Below are positions 9,284 to 19,911 of a DNA stretch of 51,971 nt, piece after piece. The notes beneath the pieces are model-generated. The model was not told where the DNA came from, searched no databases, and worked only from the letters and a program-made list of their open reading frames with translations. Origin of the DNA: Chara braunii (lineage: Eukaryota; Streptophyta; Charophyceae; Charales; Characeae). The DNA is taken from NCBI GenBank assembly GCA_003427395.1, contig BFEA01000146.1:718609-770579 (forward strand), written 5' to 3'. A program made the translations under genes and the position numbers. The first letter of the stretch is position 1, and every line of letters begins with the position of its first letter.

Positions 9284-9860
9284 CTACCCACCCACCGACA
9301 AACACACTGGCTAATCGACAGACAAACAGGCGCGTGACCGATCAATCAAGCCACTGACCGAATGAGCGACGGACGAACTGACCGACAGACTGACGGACAA
9401 AATGACCGAGGGATGGACAGACTGACGGATTGACCGACCGATGGCCCAACCGAGTGATAGACCGACTGACCGACCGACCGATGAACCGACCAATGGATGG
9501 ATCGCCCGACAGATCTGCAGATCGCCCGACGAACTGATGGGCCAATGGGTGGACCAATAAAACGACAGATGGACCAATGGACACACTGACGGACAGACTA
9601 AAGGACAGAGCAACGGATGGACCGACGGAACGACAGACCGACTGAGGGACCAATGAATCAATGGACTGACTGAGGGACTGATGGATGGACTGATGGACCG
9701 ATGGACAGACCGCCGAACTGAGTGACCAGTGAACTGTTTGATGGACCAATGGAACAACCAACCAATGGACTGATGGATGCACGGACTGACCAATCGACCA
9801 CTGGACCGATTGACCGACCAACCGGCCGCCTGCCCGACCGCTTGCTTGCCGGCCCGCTTG
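9256..9860. repeat. Degenerate tetranucleotide (GACN/ACCG) repeat
   Basis: About 600 bases with a 4-base rhythm built from GACC, GACT, GACG, GATG and CCAC words. It is purest at 9264-9300 (CCACCCAC) and 9440-9500 (GACCGACCGACT). Because 4 and 3 share no factor, all minus-strand frames stay open and give Ser/Val/His/Arg repeats. I regard those open frames as artefacts. Confidence 0.85.
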
Positions 9861-9905
9861 CCCGACGAAGACAGACAAACAACCCATAGGTTGAGGGAGA
9901 TAAGC

Positions 9906-10041
9906 CTTTTTTTTTTCTTTCTAAAAAACGCCCCCATCAGTGTTAGTGTTGCTGGTAAGAGCAAACACCACTAGCACCTGGGGGGGCGGCTCCATCTATT
10001 GGTGGGGAGCATCACCTGCCGGAAAACGGGTCCAGCGTCCC
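9906..10041 (-). repeat. LINE E 3' tail (two hairpins, poly(A))
   Basis: On the minus strand: GGGACGCTGGACCCG with a CCGGCAGG arm (hairpin 1, one mismatch), CTCCCCACCAATAGATGG, then GTGTTTGCTCTTACCAGC followed by AACAC (hairpin 2) and an A-rich end. This is the same order as in copies D, G and H. Confidence 0.75.
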
Positions 10042-10282
10042 ATATATAGACAGAATGAAGCATATCAGGAAATAGGTTGTGGGGGGGTCCTGCCTGCATT
10101 GATTGCCCTAGGATCTAGGGGATTAACTGAGCAGGATTTTAGGAGGGGGCGGAGAATCTCTTCATCATAAAACAGGCGCCAAATACTTGCTGTTACACAC
10201 TAATTCTTCGTTCCCCTATCATTGATTACACTGGAAACCAGAGGACTGAAACGAGCAAAAGAAATCAGAAAAGGTAACAATA
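10042..10282 (-). other. LINE E 3' untranslated region
   Basis: Lies between the C-terminal coding domain and the tail of copy E, with no conserved frame. By position it corresponds to the untranslated stretch 6537-6788 of copy A. Confidence 0.45.
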
Positions 10283-10760
10283 TTAAGCACCTGCATACCA
10301 AGTAGTCTCGACCATTGAGCTTGCTGATGGTGGGAAGGGATCAGGGAAATCTGAGAAAGGCCACAATGGGGTGCAAGTGTCAATTCTCGTCCAATCATGA
10401 AAATGGAGGTGGTAGTCCCTTTCAAAGCTTTCCTGATCCTCTCCCTCCCCTCCCTTCCCCCCTTTGCACATTTGCTATCAAGCCCCCGTGTTCCCCACCC
10501 CGCCAATCGTTACAGAAGGATTGAATTAACAGTTTGATTTCTATTTTTGAGTGTATAAATGTCATTTTTTCCTTAACTTTATCCCATTGAAACATGAGGT
10601 CAACCTGAATCTGGTGCTTGATTGTTTCTATAACGGCAGGTCCTTCAAGGTGAACTCCTTCCATCTCCCTAGTGCACCTTTTCACCAAATTGCCCAAAAG
10701 ATTGCTCTCCGTCCCATAGTAAGCATGTTTCTCTCAAAATTGCTCGCTTGTTCTGACTGT
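10283..10760 (-). pseudogene. LINE E ORF2 C-terminal domain
   Basis: Reading down the minus strand: GRRAIFWAIW, where copy A has GRKAILWAI, then ETIKHQIQVDLMFQWDKVKEK, LLIQSFCNDWRGGEHG and, after frameshifts, KGTTTSIFMIGR and ISLIPSH-like pieces that match the DPFPPS end of copies C and D. At least two frameshifts are needed. The domain is the family's conserved C-terminus. Confidence 0.7.
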
Positions 10761-10848
10761 CTGGTTTCACACAGAATTGGTTTCCCAATAATGATGTGCG
10801 GTGATCCTCCATCATAACAATTTTTCCAGAACTGGTTTGTGTCAACCA

Positions 10849-11660
10849 CTAATCATTAGTCGTTGGACGACCATCCGCGGACATCTGTATCCCCAAGATT
10901 TTGATAGGTGAATTGGTTGGTATCCATCTTATCTGTGGGGATTCCGGTGGCCTACACCCTTGGTAGTGGATCCACCACCCTTCAGTTTTGCTCCCCCAGT
11001 TTACTCTCATATAAGACAAAAAGAAAAAACGGTCCATCAATACATTGATTTCTCTCATATTTTCGGGCGAGGCGTCTACCATAATGGTGAGGTTATTTGC
11101 AAACAGGGAGCAAATTGGGATTGCCTCTTCCTGGATAGAGGTTACCCGTATTTTTTGAATTTTCTTATGTGCTCTCAAATTTGTTGTCAGAGCCTCCATG
11201 ATTATAACAATAAAAAAGGGGCAATCGGATCCCCTTGGCGTATCAAGCGTTCCAAGCAAATGCGAGGAGCCAACCTCCCATTTACCTGCACCCTCGTTGT
11301 GACACTATGATGTCGAATCTTCACCCACCTCCTTAAGCAAGGACCAAAGTTGAACTTCTTCAGACACTTATCAAGGAAGAATCAATCGACGTGATCATAG
11401 GATTTTTCAAAGTCAATAAAGATTATAGCCGCATTATGCTTAGATTGACGTGACAATTTTATCACATCGTTTATTAGGAGGATATTATCCTGATTTTTTC
11501 TGCCTTTTATAAAACATGTTTGCGTTGGGTGGATGATATCCTCCATTATCGGAATCATGAGGTTTGCCAAGGCTTTCACCTCCATTTTGTATACCACTGT
11601 CAGTAGGGTAATAGGCCGATAGTTTCGAATATTTATTTTATCGCCCTTCTTGTATATAAC
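10849..11660 (-). pseudogene. LINE E reverse transcriptase (active site FANN)
   Basis: 11597-11382 reads VYKMEVKALANLMIPIMEDI, TCFIKGRKNQDNILL (fingers/palm motif with the usual TGFI changed to TCFI) and IDFEKSYDHVD (first catalytic Asp). After a frameshift come RQGDP-like residues near 11250 and the palm block PICSLFANNLT, where copy C has PVCSMFADDLT. Both catalytic Asp residues are now Asn, two G-to-A changes in this strand. VNWGSKTEGWWIHYQG and ILGIQMSADGRPTTND follow, then the sequence jumps to the C-terminal domain, losing thumb, connection and zf-RVT. Confidence 0.85.
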
Positions 11661-11755
11661 ACCCCTTGCCCCACCACTTCCCCTATTTGTTCTGACTCCC
11701 AGACGATTCTATAATAGTTCTTCAGGTCTGATGATAGGGGGTTCCACATAGATTC

Positions 11756-13061
11756 TCAAAATTCTTTCGGTAACCCATCAATGTCCGGGGTCTTTTCTTC
11801 CTCTATTTGCGTGAGGGTTGTCCATATTTCAGATTTTTCCAAGGGTATCTCTAACTTTTCCTTCTGCTCCTCCGACAGACTACTTTGTAAGGGCGCGAAA
11901 AAATCGTCAATTTCTTTTTCTCTTTGCTCTTTTGGATGACTTTTACATTCTGATTTGAAGAGTTCTTGAAAGAAACCTCGGACAATGTGAACGCACTGCG
12001 GGGTGGTAGTGGCCAGCTGGGCCGGCTCCTGAGTTGGGTCGTCCAATGCCTCAATAATGGTTCTCAATGTTCTTACCCTTGCCATGACAAAAAAACGGGA
12101 GTCCATTGATCCTTCTATTTGATGTTTTCATATTTTTCCCCTAATGCGTGCACCTTGCCACCAGTGTTCCATGCAGGCTGCTAGTCGAGTCTCCATTGAC
12201 TGAATCGCACTGAAAAGTTCCTCTGACTCATGATTCACATTTTCTTCCTGTTGTTTTAATTGGTTTAGTTGATATTGTAGTGCCATTTCGTCAAAATGCC
12301 GCTCGACTGCTAGGGCTCTTGAGAATTCACCACATTTCCTGACAAAAAAAAGCAGTCCATTGTTGAACCATACAACGTTATCGCAACATGTTTGCCGATA
12401 TATTTGCCAGTGTGCCCAAGTTTCTTTGATATGTAATTGAAACATTGGTAGTGACAATAACGATGTATTTAGTTTATAATAGTCAAACCCTTGGTCCGAC
12501 CGTTTGTGAAACGAAAAGATAGTGTCACACATCGCGTGATCTAGCCAGGGACACGGGCTATGTGGGAAGATTTCAGCAATTTGCAAAGCCCCTTCTAAAT
12601 CTTCTGAAGCGAGAATCAAGTCGATGCGTGATCTGGAGATCCTTTGTGGCTCATTTTTCCTGAAGCAGGAAAATGTATGTTTTGTTGGGTGAGATTTGGG
12701 TATGTGTTATATACTCTTAATGACATACAGAGGTATGATATGGTGTGTTCATCCATTTCGATATAGACTAGGCAAGGGGACATAATTGTCCATCTGTCCA
12801 GCCACCGATCCGGGTCCGCGTTAAAAGCTTCAGCCAGTATGATTGGGATGCCCTGCGGAACACGCTCCCTAATGGACTAAAAAAGAACGACTCTTGTTCC
12901 TGCCTCATTCGAGGCATAAATACAGAAGATAGCCACCACCTCTAGTTCTAACATCGCCAGAACATACACCCATCTTCCCTCCTCCTGATCTACGGCCCAA
13001 TTGAGCGGGTCAATACATGAGGCCGGGGGTAGCCAAATGGCCACCCCAGCACTTCCCGATC
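11756..13061 (-). pseudogene. LINE E endonuclease (3' part) and linker
   Basis: From 13061 down: RSGSAGVAIWLPPAS, EEGRWVYVLAML, FCIYASNEA (copy C has NVYDPND), then frameshifts and, from 12619, MILASEDLEGALQIA and PWLDHAMCD, the catalytic His motif. KLNTSLLSLPMFQ, WFNNGLLFFVRKCGEFS and, at 12106-11756, MDSRFFVMARVRTLR and LTQIEEEKTPDIDGLPKEF lead into the RT. The upstream end is cut cleanly by the inserted inverted-repeat element at 13062-13065. Confidence 0.85.
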
Positions 13062-13065
13062 GCGG

Positions 13066-13523
13066 TGTCGAGCGCATCGGCTCCCACCTTTTTCGCAAAG
13101 TGCGGGAGCCCTCCCAACCATATCACGCAGAAGTTAAACAAAACAAAATCAAGAGATAACTTGGAGACGGCGCAAAATAATCCCATGAGCCGCCGAGACG
13201 GCCGTGTTAGCATCGTCCCTTCGCCGCTCTAGCTGGGTGCCCTCGCTATACATCCGACGGTCCCCTACGGCAGGATAGGTTCCCGCGGGGCATAAGTTTA
13301 TCTTCCCTAAGGGGCTGTCACCACCGTAAGGGGCGTATCCCTACCGAGCTACTGACCCACATGCGCAAGCTTTTAAATGCAATCGCAGAGGTATGTCAGT
13401 CGAGGTCGTTTGCTCGTTCGCTGTAGTATAAACACGCTTGGTTAAGGCCAAACGAACCCGAACGTCGTCCGTTCCTAGGGCGCTGATCTCCTAGGTACGA
13501 AGCAAACGTCGGTCGACTAGGAC
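13066..13523 (+). repeat. Left terminal inverted repeat
   Basis: A 458-bp arm starting TGTCGAGCGCATCGGCTCC. Landmarks shared with the right arm are AGACGGCCGTGTTAGCATCG, ATAAGTTTATCTTCCC, CCTACCGAGCTACTGACCCA and TAGGAC at its inner end. It has no open frame of note. Confidence 0.9.
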
Positions 13524-16242
13524 ACCAAGCGTGAAACCCAACTTTAATCCTAGTTCCTTAGACACATAATCAAAAGAAAGTTGTAACAACCATACACAGT
13601 TACATCGAAAGGAATCGAATGTAGTCGATAGGACGGTATATCCAATCTGAAATGATAACTAAAAAAAAGTGAATCATCATATGAAACATTCAATAATACA
13701 ATATAAAAACCCCGACTACCTCGGGTCGAACTCCACAAAACAATCATACAACTTCCAAGGAGGAGTTGGCTATTGATAATAATCTTTATGCAACCGACAA
13801 GGTAGTCGGACCGCCTCAATTTTAACTTGATGAAACGCGCTGCCATTGCCTGCCAAAGTCGTTCATTTCAGCCTACCGCCAACCTAAGATCATACACACT
13901 CACACCTGTCTCATACTTTCTCAATCTTCTTGGATGACAGACTGTTTTGCGGATGATTCTTGATCAGGTGCATTGCTTGAAGTGTTGCATGCCTCTCCCT
14001 CTAGGAAGTGGTCTGGGGTACTCCTCCTCCTCGTCCGAGCACAAGACTCGGATCTCAGAAGTCGAGCCGTCTCCACCGAATCGGCAAGTACCCCCCCGTA
14101 AAATGGTCCACTCTGGGTCGATAACAAGGCCGACTCCTAAAGCAACGAACCCCCGCCCTAGATGCTTCCTGAAGATAGAGAATGTGTCCACTTGCAAGTA
14201 GCTTTCAATTATTCTTATTCCTCCTAAGTTCAGGGTAACTTTGACGAAAAGAGATACAGAGGAGATAAAAAACGAAAACCATTTGGACAGGTAAAGGAAG
14301 AGGATACCATTCGGGATAGAACGAGCAATCCTCTGAAAAAAACTAAGCCATTGTTGACCTTATATGCTTTATTTCATCCATATTCATTTTACGACATGCA
14401 TTGAACTAATCTTTTTCAGAACAACATGTCCTTTCAATAAGTAGGAAGATAAAAGGTAGAAGTAAAAACAATATTTTTCATCATCCCTTGTAGACACAAT
14501 CAACCTCCTTTGCAAGCATTCTTCTACCTACCTGCGCACCAAGCCGAAGCAAACAAGTTCAAAGAGAAACCAACACAACCCCACACACAAATCATACTTC
14601 TCCATTCACATGCATGACTCACACAACTTTCCTCTACCTTTTCAACGAACATTCAATGAACAGAGTCAAGCAACGTGTGGGTTCACACAAGTGTGAAGAG
14701 AAATCTGAGTCAATCAATTGCCTGACCTTGAGTGAAGTTTAATCCGGCTCACTCAAGAAAGCCGAGTAATATGTCAATCAAATAAAAGTTAATCGTCGTT
14801 GAAGCTGACAATTTGTGACCCAGAACTTCACAAGTTGTGGTCGTCCCCCTATACCATGGTCTGCCTCCTTCTCCAAGTACCCGAATGAGCAGAGGTTGGG
14901 CCACAAAAAAAAACTCAAGTGAGATAGTCCTCCAGGAGGGTGTCCTCATAAATGACTTTTCTCGTGATCCCAATGTCCCAAACTATCTTAGCGCCATACC
15001 AACTTTACCACCCCCTCCAAGGATACTTCCCAACCAATCGCAAGTCCATGCAGCCTTAAATCACCATGTCCTGCTCGCAATAGCCACACCAACATGTTGA
15101 TCGCGATCACAAAATCAGTGTCACCTGGTCCCAAACTGGTTCCAGATGGTCCCAATGCAGTCCCATACCATCATCCACAATACCAGATGGTCCTGAACTC
15201 AAAACTGCTTACACCGCGTGCCGCAAAAAAAATAAAGGTGACCCTGACTAAAAACAGGAGGTGTCGATAGCCTCAGCGTTCAGTGTTGTGTGCATTCACT
15301 CCACGCTCTCTTCATGTCGTCAGCCCACGCACCACTACACAGTCCCAAATATGCACCAGTGCCACAAAACATACAACGGGCGTACCACCACTCGTCATGC
15401 CACCAACCGGTATCATGGCTGCCCCGCAGCACCACCGCCAGATCACACACAAAAAAACCGCCTCCACTGTGATGCACGAGATCTACAACATTTTCCCTCA
15501 CAATAGTTTCACCGACGTGCCGCTAACCGAACAAGATAATCCCAATAAAAATAACATTGTCGCCGCCGAGCAGCACCTCCTACCAAAATTTAGTGTTGGG
15601 GTTGCACCGTAATTTCGGCAGCACAACTGCCCCGATGAATACATCGTCGTTGCCATGCCGTCGGACAGACAACACTTCCCCTTTGGAACGCCTTGATGCC
15701 GCCACGCCGTCAGTCCGGCAACACCTCCCCATCGAAGTGTTGCTGCTGCCTTGCCAAAAAAAATTGGCAGCACTTCCCCACCGAAAGTGTCGCTGCCGCC
15801 GGCCTTACGGCCGCAGCACCTGCCCGCACACACATTACACGCACAAGGGTAGGGAAAAAAACTCCCACCCCTCAGCTATGGCTGCCTCCCTTCTCCTCCT
15901 CCAACTCTCTGCAGACCTCCTTTCCACCACCAACATCTCCTCTTCAGCGGCATGCATCAGCCGACCAGCATTCACCCAAGTGAATGTCCCAGCAGCACTG
16001 CCACAAGTGTGAGGCTTCTGGGTGGAGTGGTGACTTTTATAACCAGCTGAAGGCATGTGGGGAACTGCTTTGCCCACAACCAGACAAAAATTCGTCAGCG
16101 CTCTTGGCCCTTGATCTAAATCAATAGTTAGAAGCTCAGTGTCTTGGTTACCCCCTAGGGAGACCAAGGTCAATCCTCCAGAAGTATCTGACCATTTTCC
16201 CAGACCAGATACTCCTGTATATGGCTGTATTTGGTTGAAACC
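13524..16242. other. Interior of the inverted-repeat element, no clear gene
   Basis: The interior has only short open frames. The longest conserved-looking peptide is on the minus strand at 13964-14197 (LGRGFVALGVGLVIDPEW, then an acidic SDEEEEYP stretch), and 14749-14973 is similar in size. I recognise neither. No DDE, RT or Rep motif could be found. It may be captured host DNA. Confidence 0.5.
15536..15830. repeat. Degenerate about 60-bp tandem repeat inside the element
   Basis: Phrases of the type GCCGCC, GGCAGCAC, TTCCCC, AAGTGT and GCTGCC recur about every 55-70 bases (near 15560, 15620, 15680, 15725, 15775). They give Ser/Thr/Pro- or Gly/Ala-rich frames on either strand. This is a minisatellite remnant rather than a gene. 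Confidence 0.45.
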
Positions 16243-16699
16243 GTCCTACTCGACTGACGTTTGCTCCGTACCTAGGAGATCAGTGCCCTAGGAACGAACG
16301 GCGTTCGGGTTCGCTTGGCGTTAACCAAGCGTATCTATACTACAACGAACGAGCAAACACCCTCGACTGACCTACCTCTGCGATTGCATTTAAAAACTTT
16401 CGCATGTGGGTCAGTAGCTCGGTAGGGATACGCCCTTAGGGTGGTGACAGCCCCTTAGGGAAGATAAACTTATGCCCCGTGGGAACCTATCCTGCCGTAG
16501 GGGACCGCGGGATGTATAGCGGGGGCACCCGGCTAGAGCGGCGAAGGGACGATGCTAACACGGCCGTCTCGGCGGCTCATGGGATTATTTTGCGCCGTCT
16601 CTAAGTTGTCTCTTGATTTTGTTTTGTTTAACTCCTGCGTGACATGGCCGGGAGGGTTCCCGCACTTTGTGAAAAATGCAGGAGCCGATGCACTCGACA
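16243..16699 (-). repeat. Right terminal inverted repeat
   Basis: A 457-bp arm, the reverse complement of the left arm with scattered single-base differences and small indels. The inner end is GTCCTA and the outer end is CTCGACA, followed directly by the GCGG duplication. I judge divergence to be roughly 5-8% by eye. Confidence 0.9.
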
Positions 16700-16703
16700 G
16701 CGG

Positions 16704-16975
16704 AGCGTGGGCTCAAAAGGCCTGGTAGGGCCATACCTCGTTGTGCACTCGATGATGTTCTGCGGAGTCCATCAGATGGGTTTCTATGACACAAATTGCA
16801 CCCGGCCAATCCCTACCCTCCACCCCCCTGATCCGGTCCCAGATGGCTTGTTTCTTTGATGGAGAGGCTGATGCAAGGTCATTTACATTCAGAGACCGCA
16901 GAACTATTCATCCTCCTTCTTCCATTTTGCCCAATTTTTATCCCTACCATACAATGCCCTAATGTAATTTATTTC
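16704..16975 (-). pseudogene. LINE E endonuclease N-terminus (other side of the insertion)
   Basis: On the minus strand this reads LRSLNVNDLASASPSKKQA, DWPGAICVIETHLMDS (catalytic Glu) and HNEVWPYQAF, then AHAP, where the inserted element begins. Joining AHAP to RSGSAG at 13061 across a single copy of the 4-bp duplication restores the frame seen in copy C (PAPRSGSEG). It is therefore the missing half of the endonuclease. Confidence 0.85.
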
Positions 16976-17010
16976 GTTCTCCTTTTAACTAATTAAGATC
17001 CTAAAGACCC

Positions 17011-17720
17011 TTAAGACGTACCCAGTCGATAACATTCCATTCCTCTAACCCCGAAAGGGGTCCCCTCTCTGAGGAGTCTGATGAAGATACCCCAGACTTC
17101 CTCTCCTAACCAGGTATTGCTTGGTCTGATTTTAAGAAGTTGCAGATCAAGCAGCGAGTTCCTGGTTACCCATTTCAGTCTCGCCTCCTTGTTAGGGTCA
17201 CAGAGGATGTACACAGTTCTTTTTGCAATATTTTGTTGTCCGTATGATGCGACTCTTGTGACCATAGCTCCCGCCTGAAGTTTTTTTTGCACATAGGATT
17301 GCAGGTCTGATTTGAACAATCCTTCCCCTGATGGGGACCAGAGGGGGAGTACCGAGGACCATCCTTGTAGAGTGATTTCCCCGTGCGTAGCATGGGGGGA
17401 CTCATTCGGGCCTACCTCCCATTTTCCTTCCTTTTCCCGGACGGGTACTACCAGGATCTTACCCCGAGGGGGGGAGGGAGGGGCAAAACCATTTTCTAAC
17501 AGGTGGCACATTTTTTGCCTGTTGCTAACCAGTTCACCCCCCGGGGGGTCCGGGGGGTCTGGTGATACTTCCAAGAGGGGAGGGGGAGATTGTAGAACAG
17601 GGTCCCCTTGTTGTTTGTTCTCCTTGGATACATTTGTCTCTTCGACCCTACCCTCAGCGCTGGTCGCTTCAGACCCCTGACCCCACTGGCCCCCTTCAGA
17701 ACTCCCTGTCATACCCACCA
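17011..17720 (-). pseudogene. LINE E ORF1, C-terminal part
   Basis: A 235-codon open frame. The first half is Gly/Ser/Pro/Glu-rich and probably disordered. The second half contains FKSDLQSYVQKKLQAGAM, KRTVYILCDPNKEARLKWVT, LLDLQLLKIRPSNTW and LLREGTPF, matching the conserved block of copy C (FKRDLHDFLSK, KRDIFVRFEDQKEV, LNLQCLKIKANSVW, LRRGI). It ends at a TAG/TAA region near 17011, just upstream of ORF2. The ATG chosen by the open frame is not supported by homology. Confidence 0.7.
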
Positions 17721-17850
17721 GTGGTTGTATTCCCCCTGACTACTGTTGGGCAGTTTCTTATGTGGATACCAGGTCGCCAACCTCCTCTTGTTTTGTCCTA
17801 GGTTCCTCTGATGATTGTGGGCGGAAGCGAGCCAGTAATATTGTCAGCAA

Positions 17851-18235
17851 TCAGTGACAAATGTTGGTCCAATTGGTACTTTTTGATAGACCCTGTTCGA
17901 GGGTTTTTTTAAGTGTTGCGCTATTTTCCAATAGTGGGACCAACTCCCTGTATGTACAGTCATAGAAGTCATCCCCATGTCCCAGATATCTTGCCTGCAA
18001 ATTTTGATAGAGCCAGTGAGCCACCTTCACCAATTTGTCCTCCCCCGAGATCTGGGTGTCATCCTTTTTTTCCCCGTCTTTTTCTACTTCCTTCATCTCA
18101 ATGTCCGGGGGGGAGGGTCCTTCTTCCACCTGCATCGGGGCTGGCCCAAAGGCCTCCTCAAAGATATCCGTTTGTTCTCTCCCTTCCTGCGGAGGTGGGG
18201 GCTTTTGACTTCGGGGCCCTCACCTAGAACATTCG
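17851..18235 (-). pseudogene. LINE E ORF1, middle part
   Basis: On the minus strand EQTDIFEEAFGPAPMQVEEG matches DSSDPFRDAFGLAPMEVDQQ of copy C. It is followed by EDKLVKVAHWLYQNLQARY and LVPLLENSATLKKTLEQGL, matching DKISQLTDWLLRQLKIKF and LYGILNNCPSLRMVLQQGL. This is a second conserved ORF1 block, probably helical, of unknown function. Homology stops near 18235, the 5' truncation point of copy E. Confidence 0.75.
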
Positions 18236-19189
18236 CTACTTTGCCCACGCGGCTATGAATTCTTCAAGCAGCCTCTGCGCAGATGCCCAACTAGCAGAGA
18301 AAACATGAACAAAAATCATCGTTGAAGAAGCCGCTTCATGTCGCCTCCGTTCTCCCTATCGCACGCAGATTGATCAGCAACATCAAGCCCCCTCCGCTGC
18401 CCTCCACCGGTGGCAGACAAAACTCCGACACCGTCGCCTTTCTGCCGCCCACACAACGACGGCGACTATGGAGGCTATCGCGGGAGCAGGGGAAATGCCT
18501 GGGACGAGGCCCGTGATCGGGCTCCTCCTTGCAGATCTCCCGGCTCAGCTATGGTGTCGTGCCAGCCCGTGACGCGTCGTTAGCTAGTGCTCGACTGACT
18601 TCCATGCGCGCACGTGGCCCAATGACAGTTATCCACAGTACTCAGCCCGCCCACCAAAGAAGCTTAGGGAACCTATTGCCAACGATTTTACCTGTCTCAA
18701 GAGTACGAAATTGCACTACGTAAGTAAGTATAGGATGTGTCCCTTAATATCTGTTTGCTATAACTTCCAATTTACGATGTACTTGTGTTTTGAACCACCC
18801 TCCCCCTGATGCTTGGAAATTCAGGGCACCAGTGGGCCTGTTTCATCAGGCTTACCGGTAGCACCATTCTGGCAAAAATGAGAGAAAAAAAGAAAAGCAT
18901 CAGTTTGCGGCACAAATCATTTCACACGTTTAAAAACTTTATTTTGACATCAGCACCTAATCTATGGGTTCTACGCATGGTTACCAACCGGACGTCCGGA
19001 TCCTGATCCAGATAGTCCGGTGTCCAGTGTCCTGTTCGAAGAGTCCGGTTGGACCCCGCTTTAAATTCGAAAAAAAAAATTGGGGTTCCCAGGCCGTTTA
19101 CCTGGGCCTGGGGTACCCCGAAAAAATATTGCTGATGTTTTTTGTGAACCGGTACCCCAACAGAACAGGCTCTAAAAAGGCCCTCTGTG
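18236..19189. other. No gene seen
   Basis: Unassigned sequence after the 5' end of LINE E. A cluster of TCCGG words at 18985-19050 resembles the one at 21417-21485. Open frames are short and unlike known proteins. Confidence 0.45.
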
Positions 19190-19190
19190 T

Positions 19191-19585
19191 GAAAATTTCT
19201 TGCTGCCCGGCTGGAGGTGTCAGCATTGACACCAGAACCGCCCAAACGTAAGCCAGGGAGGCCACAAAAGGTTGTGGAGGAGGGGGCTGCAATTGAGGTC
19301 AGTGGTGGGGCCAATGAGAATGTTGTGGAGGAGGAATACTGTGTCAGTGGTGGGGCCAATGAGAATGTTGTGGAGGAGGAATACTGTGCCGCTGGTGCCG
19401 CACCCAAACCGGCGAAATGCAAGCCGGGGAGACCACGGAAGGTCGTGGAGGAGGAAACTGCCGCAATGAAGGAAAGCGGCGGCACTGGTGAGAATGCTGC
19501 GGAGGGCCGGGATAGGGACGCCTTTGATTCCAAAGAAGAGCTGCTTGGACGCAAGAAATGCAAACAATCAGAGTCAACAGACTGA
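19191..19585 (+). CDS. Open frame with two AT-hooks (exon or TE fragment)
   Basis: The frame 19217-19585 encodes 122 residues with two AT-hook cores: KRKPGRPQKVVEE near residue 10 and KCKPGRPRKVVEE near residue 70. AT-hooks bind the minor groove of AT-rich DNA. Between them a 14-residue unit (SGGANENVVEEEYC) is repeated twice in tandem. The tail is acidic and then Lys-rich, ending in TGA. There is no ATG at the left edge. An in-frame TGA lies near 19188, and the T/C-rich stretch before the frame could be a 3' splice site, so this may be one exon. It could equally be part of a transposon protein. Confidence 0.4.
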
Positions 19586-19696
19586 GGCGGGAGGAAGCAA
19601 GGCTTTTCGAAACTTAGTTGCCGCGGTGTGTTCAGCAGATTATCCGACGGTGGGTTATCGCCATCATGTCCATAAGGTTAGGGTTGGCCGATGCGA

Positions 19697-19911
19697 GAAC
19701 GACGCTGGCCGGAGATGGGGTTTGGTTGCGCTGCCCTGTAACCTGAGTATGTGGGGGTTAGAGGCCTGGTAGAGAGATCTGGGGAACTGCCGAGGGTGGA
19801 AGGCACTTCGGTGGCTAACCGCGGGCTAGTATGAGGACGACGTGGGTCGGAGCTGGGGTGGGTCGCGCCGCCCTGTAACCCAGCGGTTGGGGGTGTGAGG
19901 CCTGGAAGAGC
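19697..19911. repeat. Two-copy tandem repeat, about 140 bp
   Basis: ACGACGCTGGCCGGAG through GGCCTGGTAGAG (19697-19772) is repeated in diverged form as ACGACGTGGGTCGGAG through GGCCTGGAAGAG (19837-19911). No gene is visible on either strand. Confidence 0.6.

Larger units (their letters stand above)
13066..16699. mobile_element. 3.6-kb element with about 457-bp terminal inverted repeats
   Basis: The ends are near-identical inverted arms: 13066-13523 on this strand and 16243-16699 reversed. The termini are TGTCGAG...CTCGACA. The 4-bp sequence GCGG sits immediately outside both ends (13062-13065 and 16700-16703). Removing the element plus one GCGG restores the endonuclease frame of LINE E, which shows that this is a true insertion with a 4-bp duplication. 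The 2.7-kb interior has no recognisable transposase, so the element is non-autonomous. The TG...CA ends and 4-bp duplication resemble LTR-element integration, but the repeats are inverted rather than direct, so its class is uncertain. Confidence 0.85.
9907..18235 (-). mobile_element. LINE copy E, interrupted by an inverted-repeat element
   Basis: A minus-strand LINE of the A/C lineage. Reading right to left: two ORF1 blocks (18235-17851 and 17720-17011), endonuclease N-terminus (16975-16704), the rest of the endonuclease (13061 down), linker, RT palm with a destroyed active site, a jump over most of the connection, the C-terminal domain (10760-10283), the 3' tail (10041-9950) and poly(A), seen as a T run at 9907-9917. 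A 3634-bp element splits the endonuclease. Without it the LINE remnant is about 4.7 kb. The 5' end lies inside ORF1. I found no convincing target duplication. Confidence 0.85.

Noticed and set aside
9311-9964. 217-codon Ser/Val/His-rich minus-strand frame
   Set aside because: Product of the tetranucleotide repeat, which keeps all minus frames open.
13081-13140. 5S rRNA-like sequence in the inverted arms (GCAGAAGTTAAAC resembles the 5S A box), as in Cassandra-type elements
   Set aside because: The match is limited to about a dozen bases. The 5S intermediate element and C box are absent downstream.
15261-16012. Protein-coding gene inside the inverted-repeat element
   Set aside because: Overlapping frames on both strands are similar in length, rich in Ser/Thr/Pro/Ala and caused by a degenerate tandem repeat; no motif is recognised.
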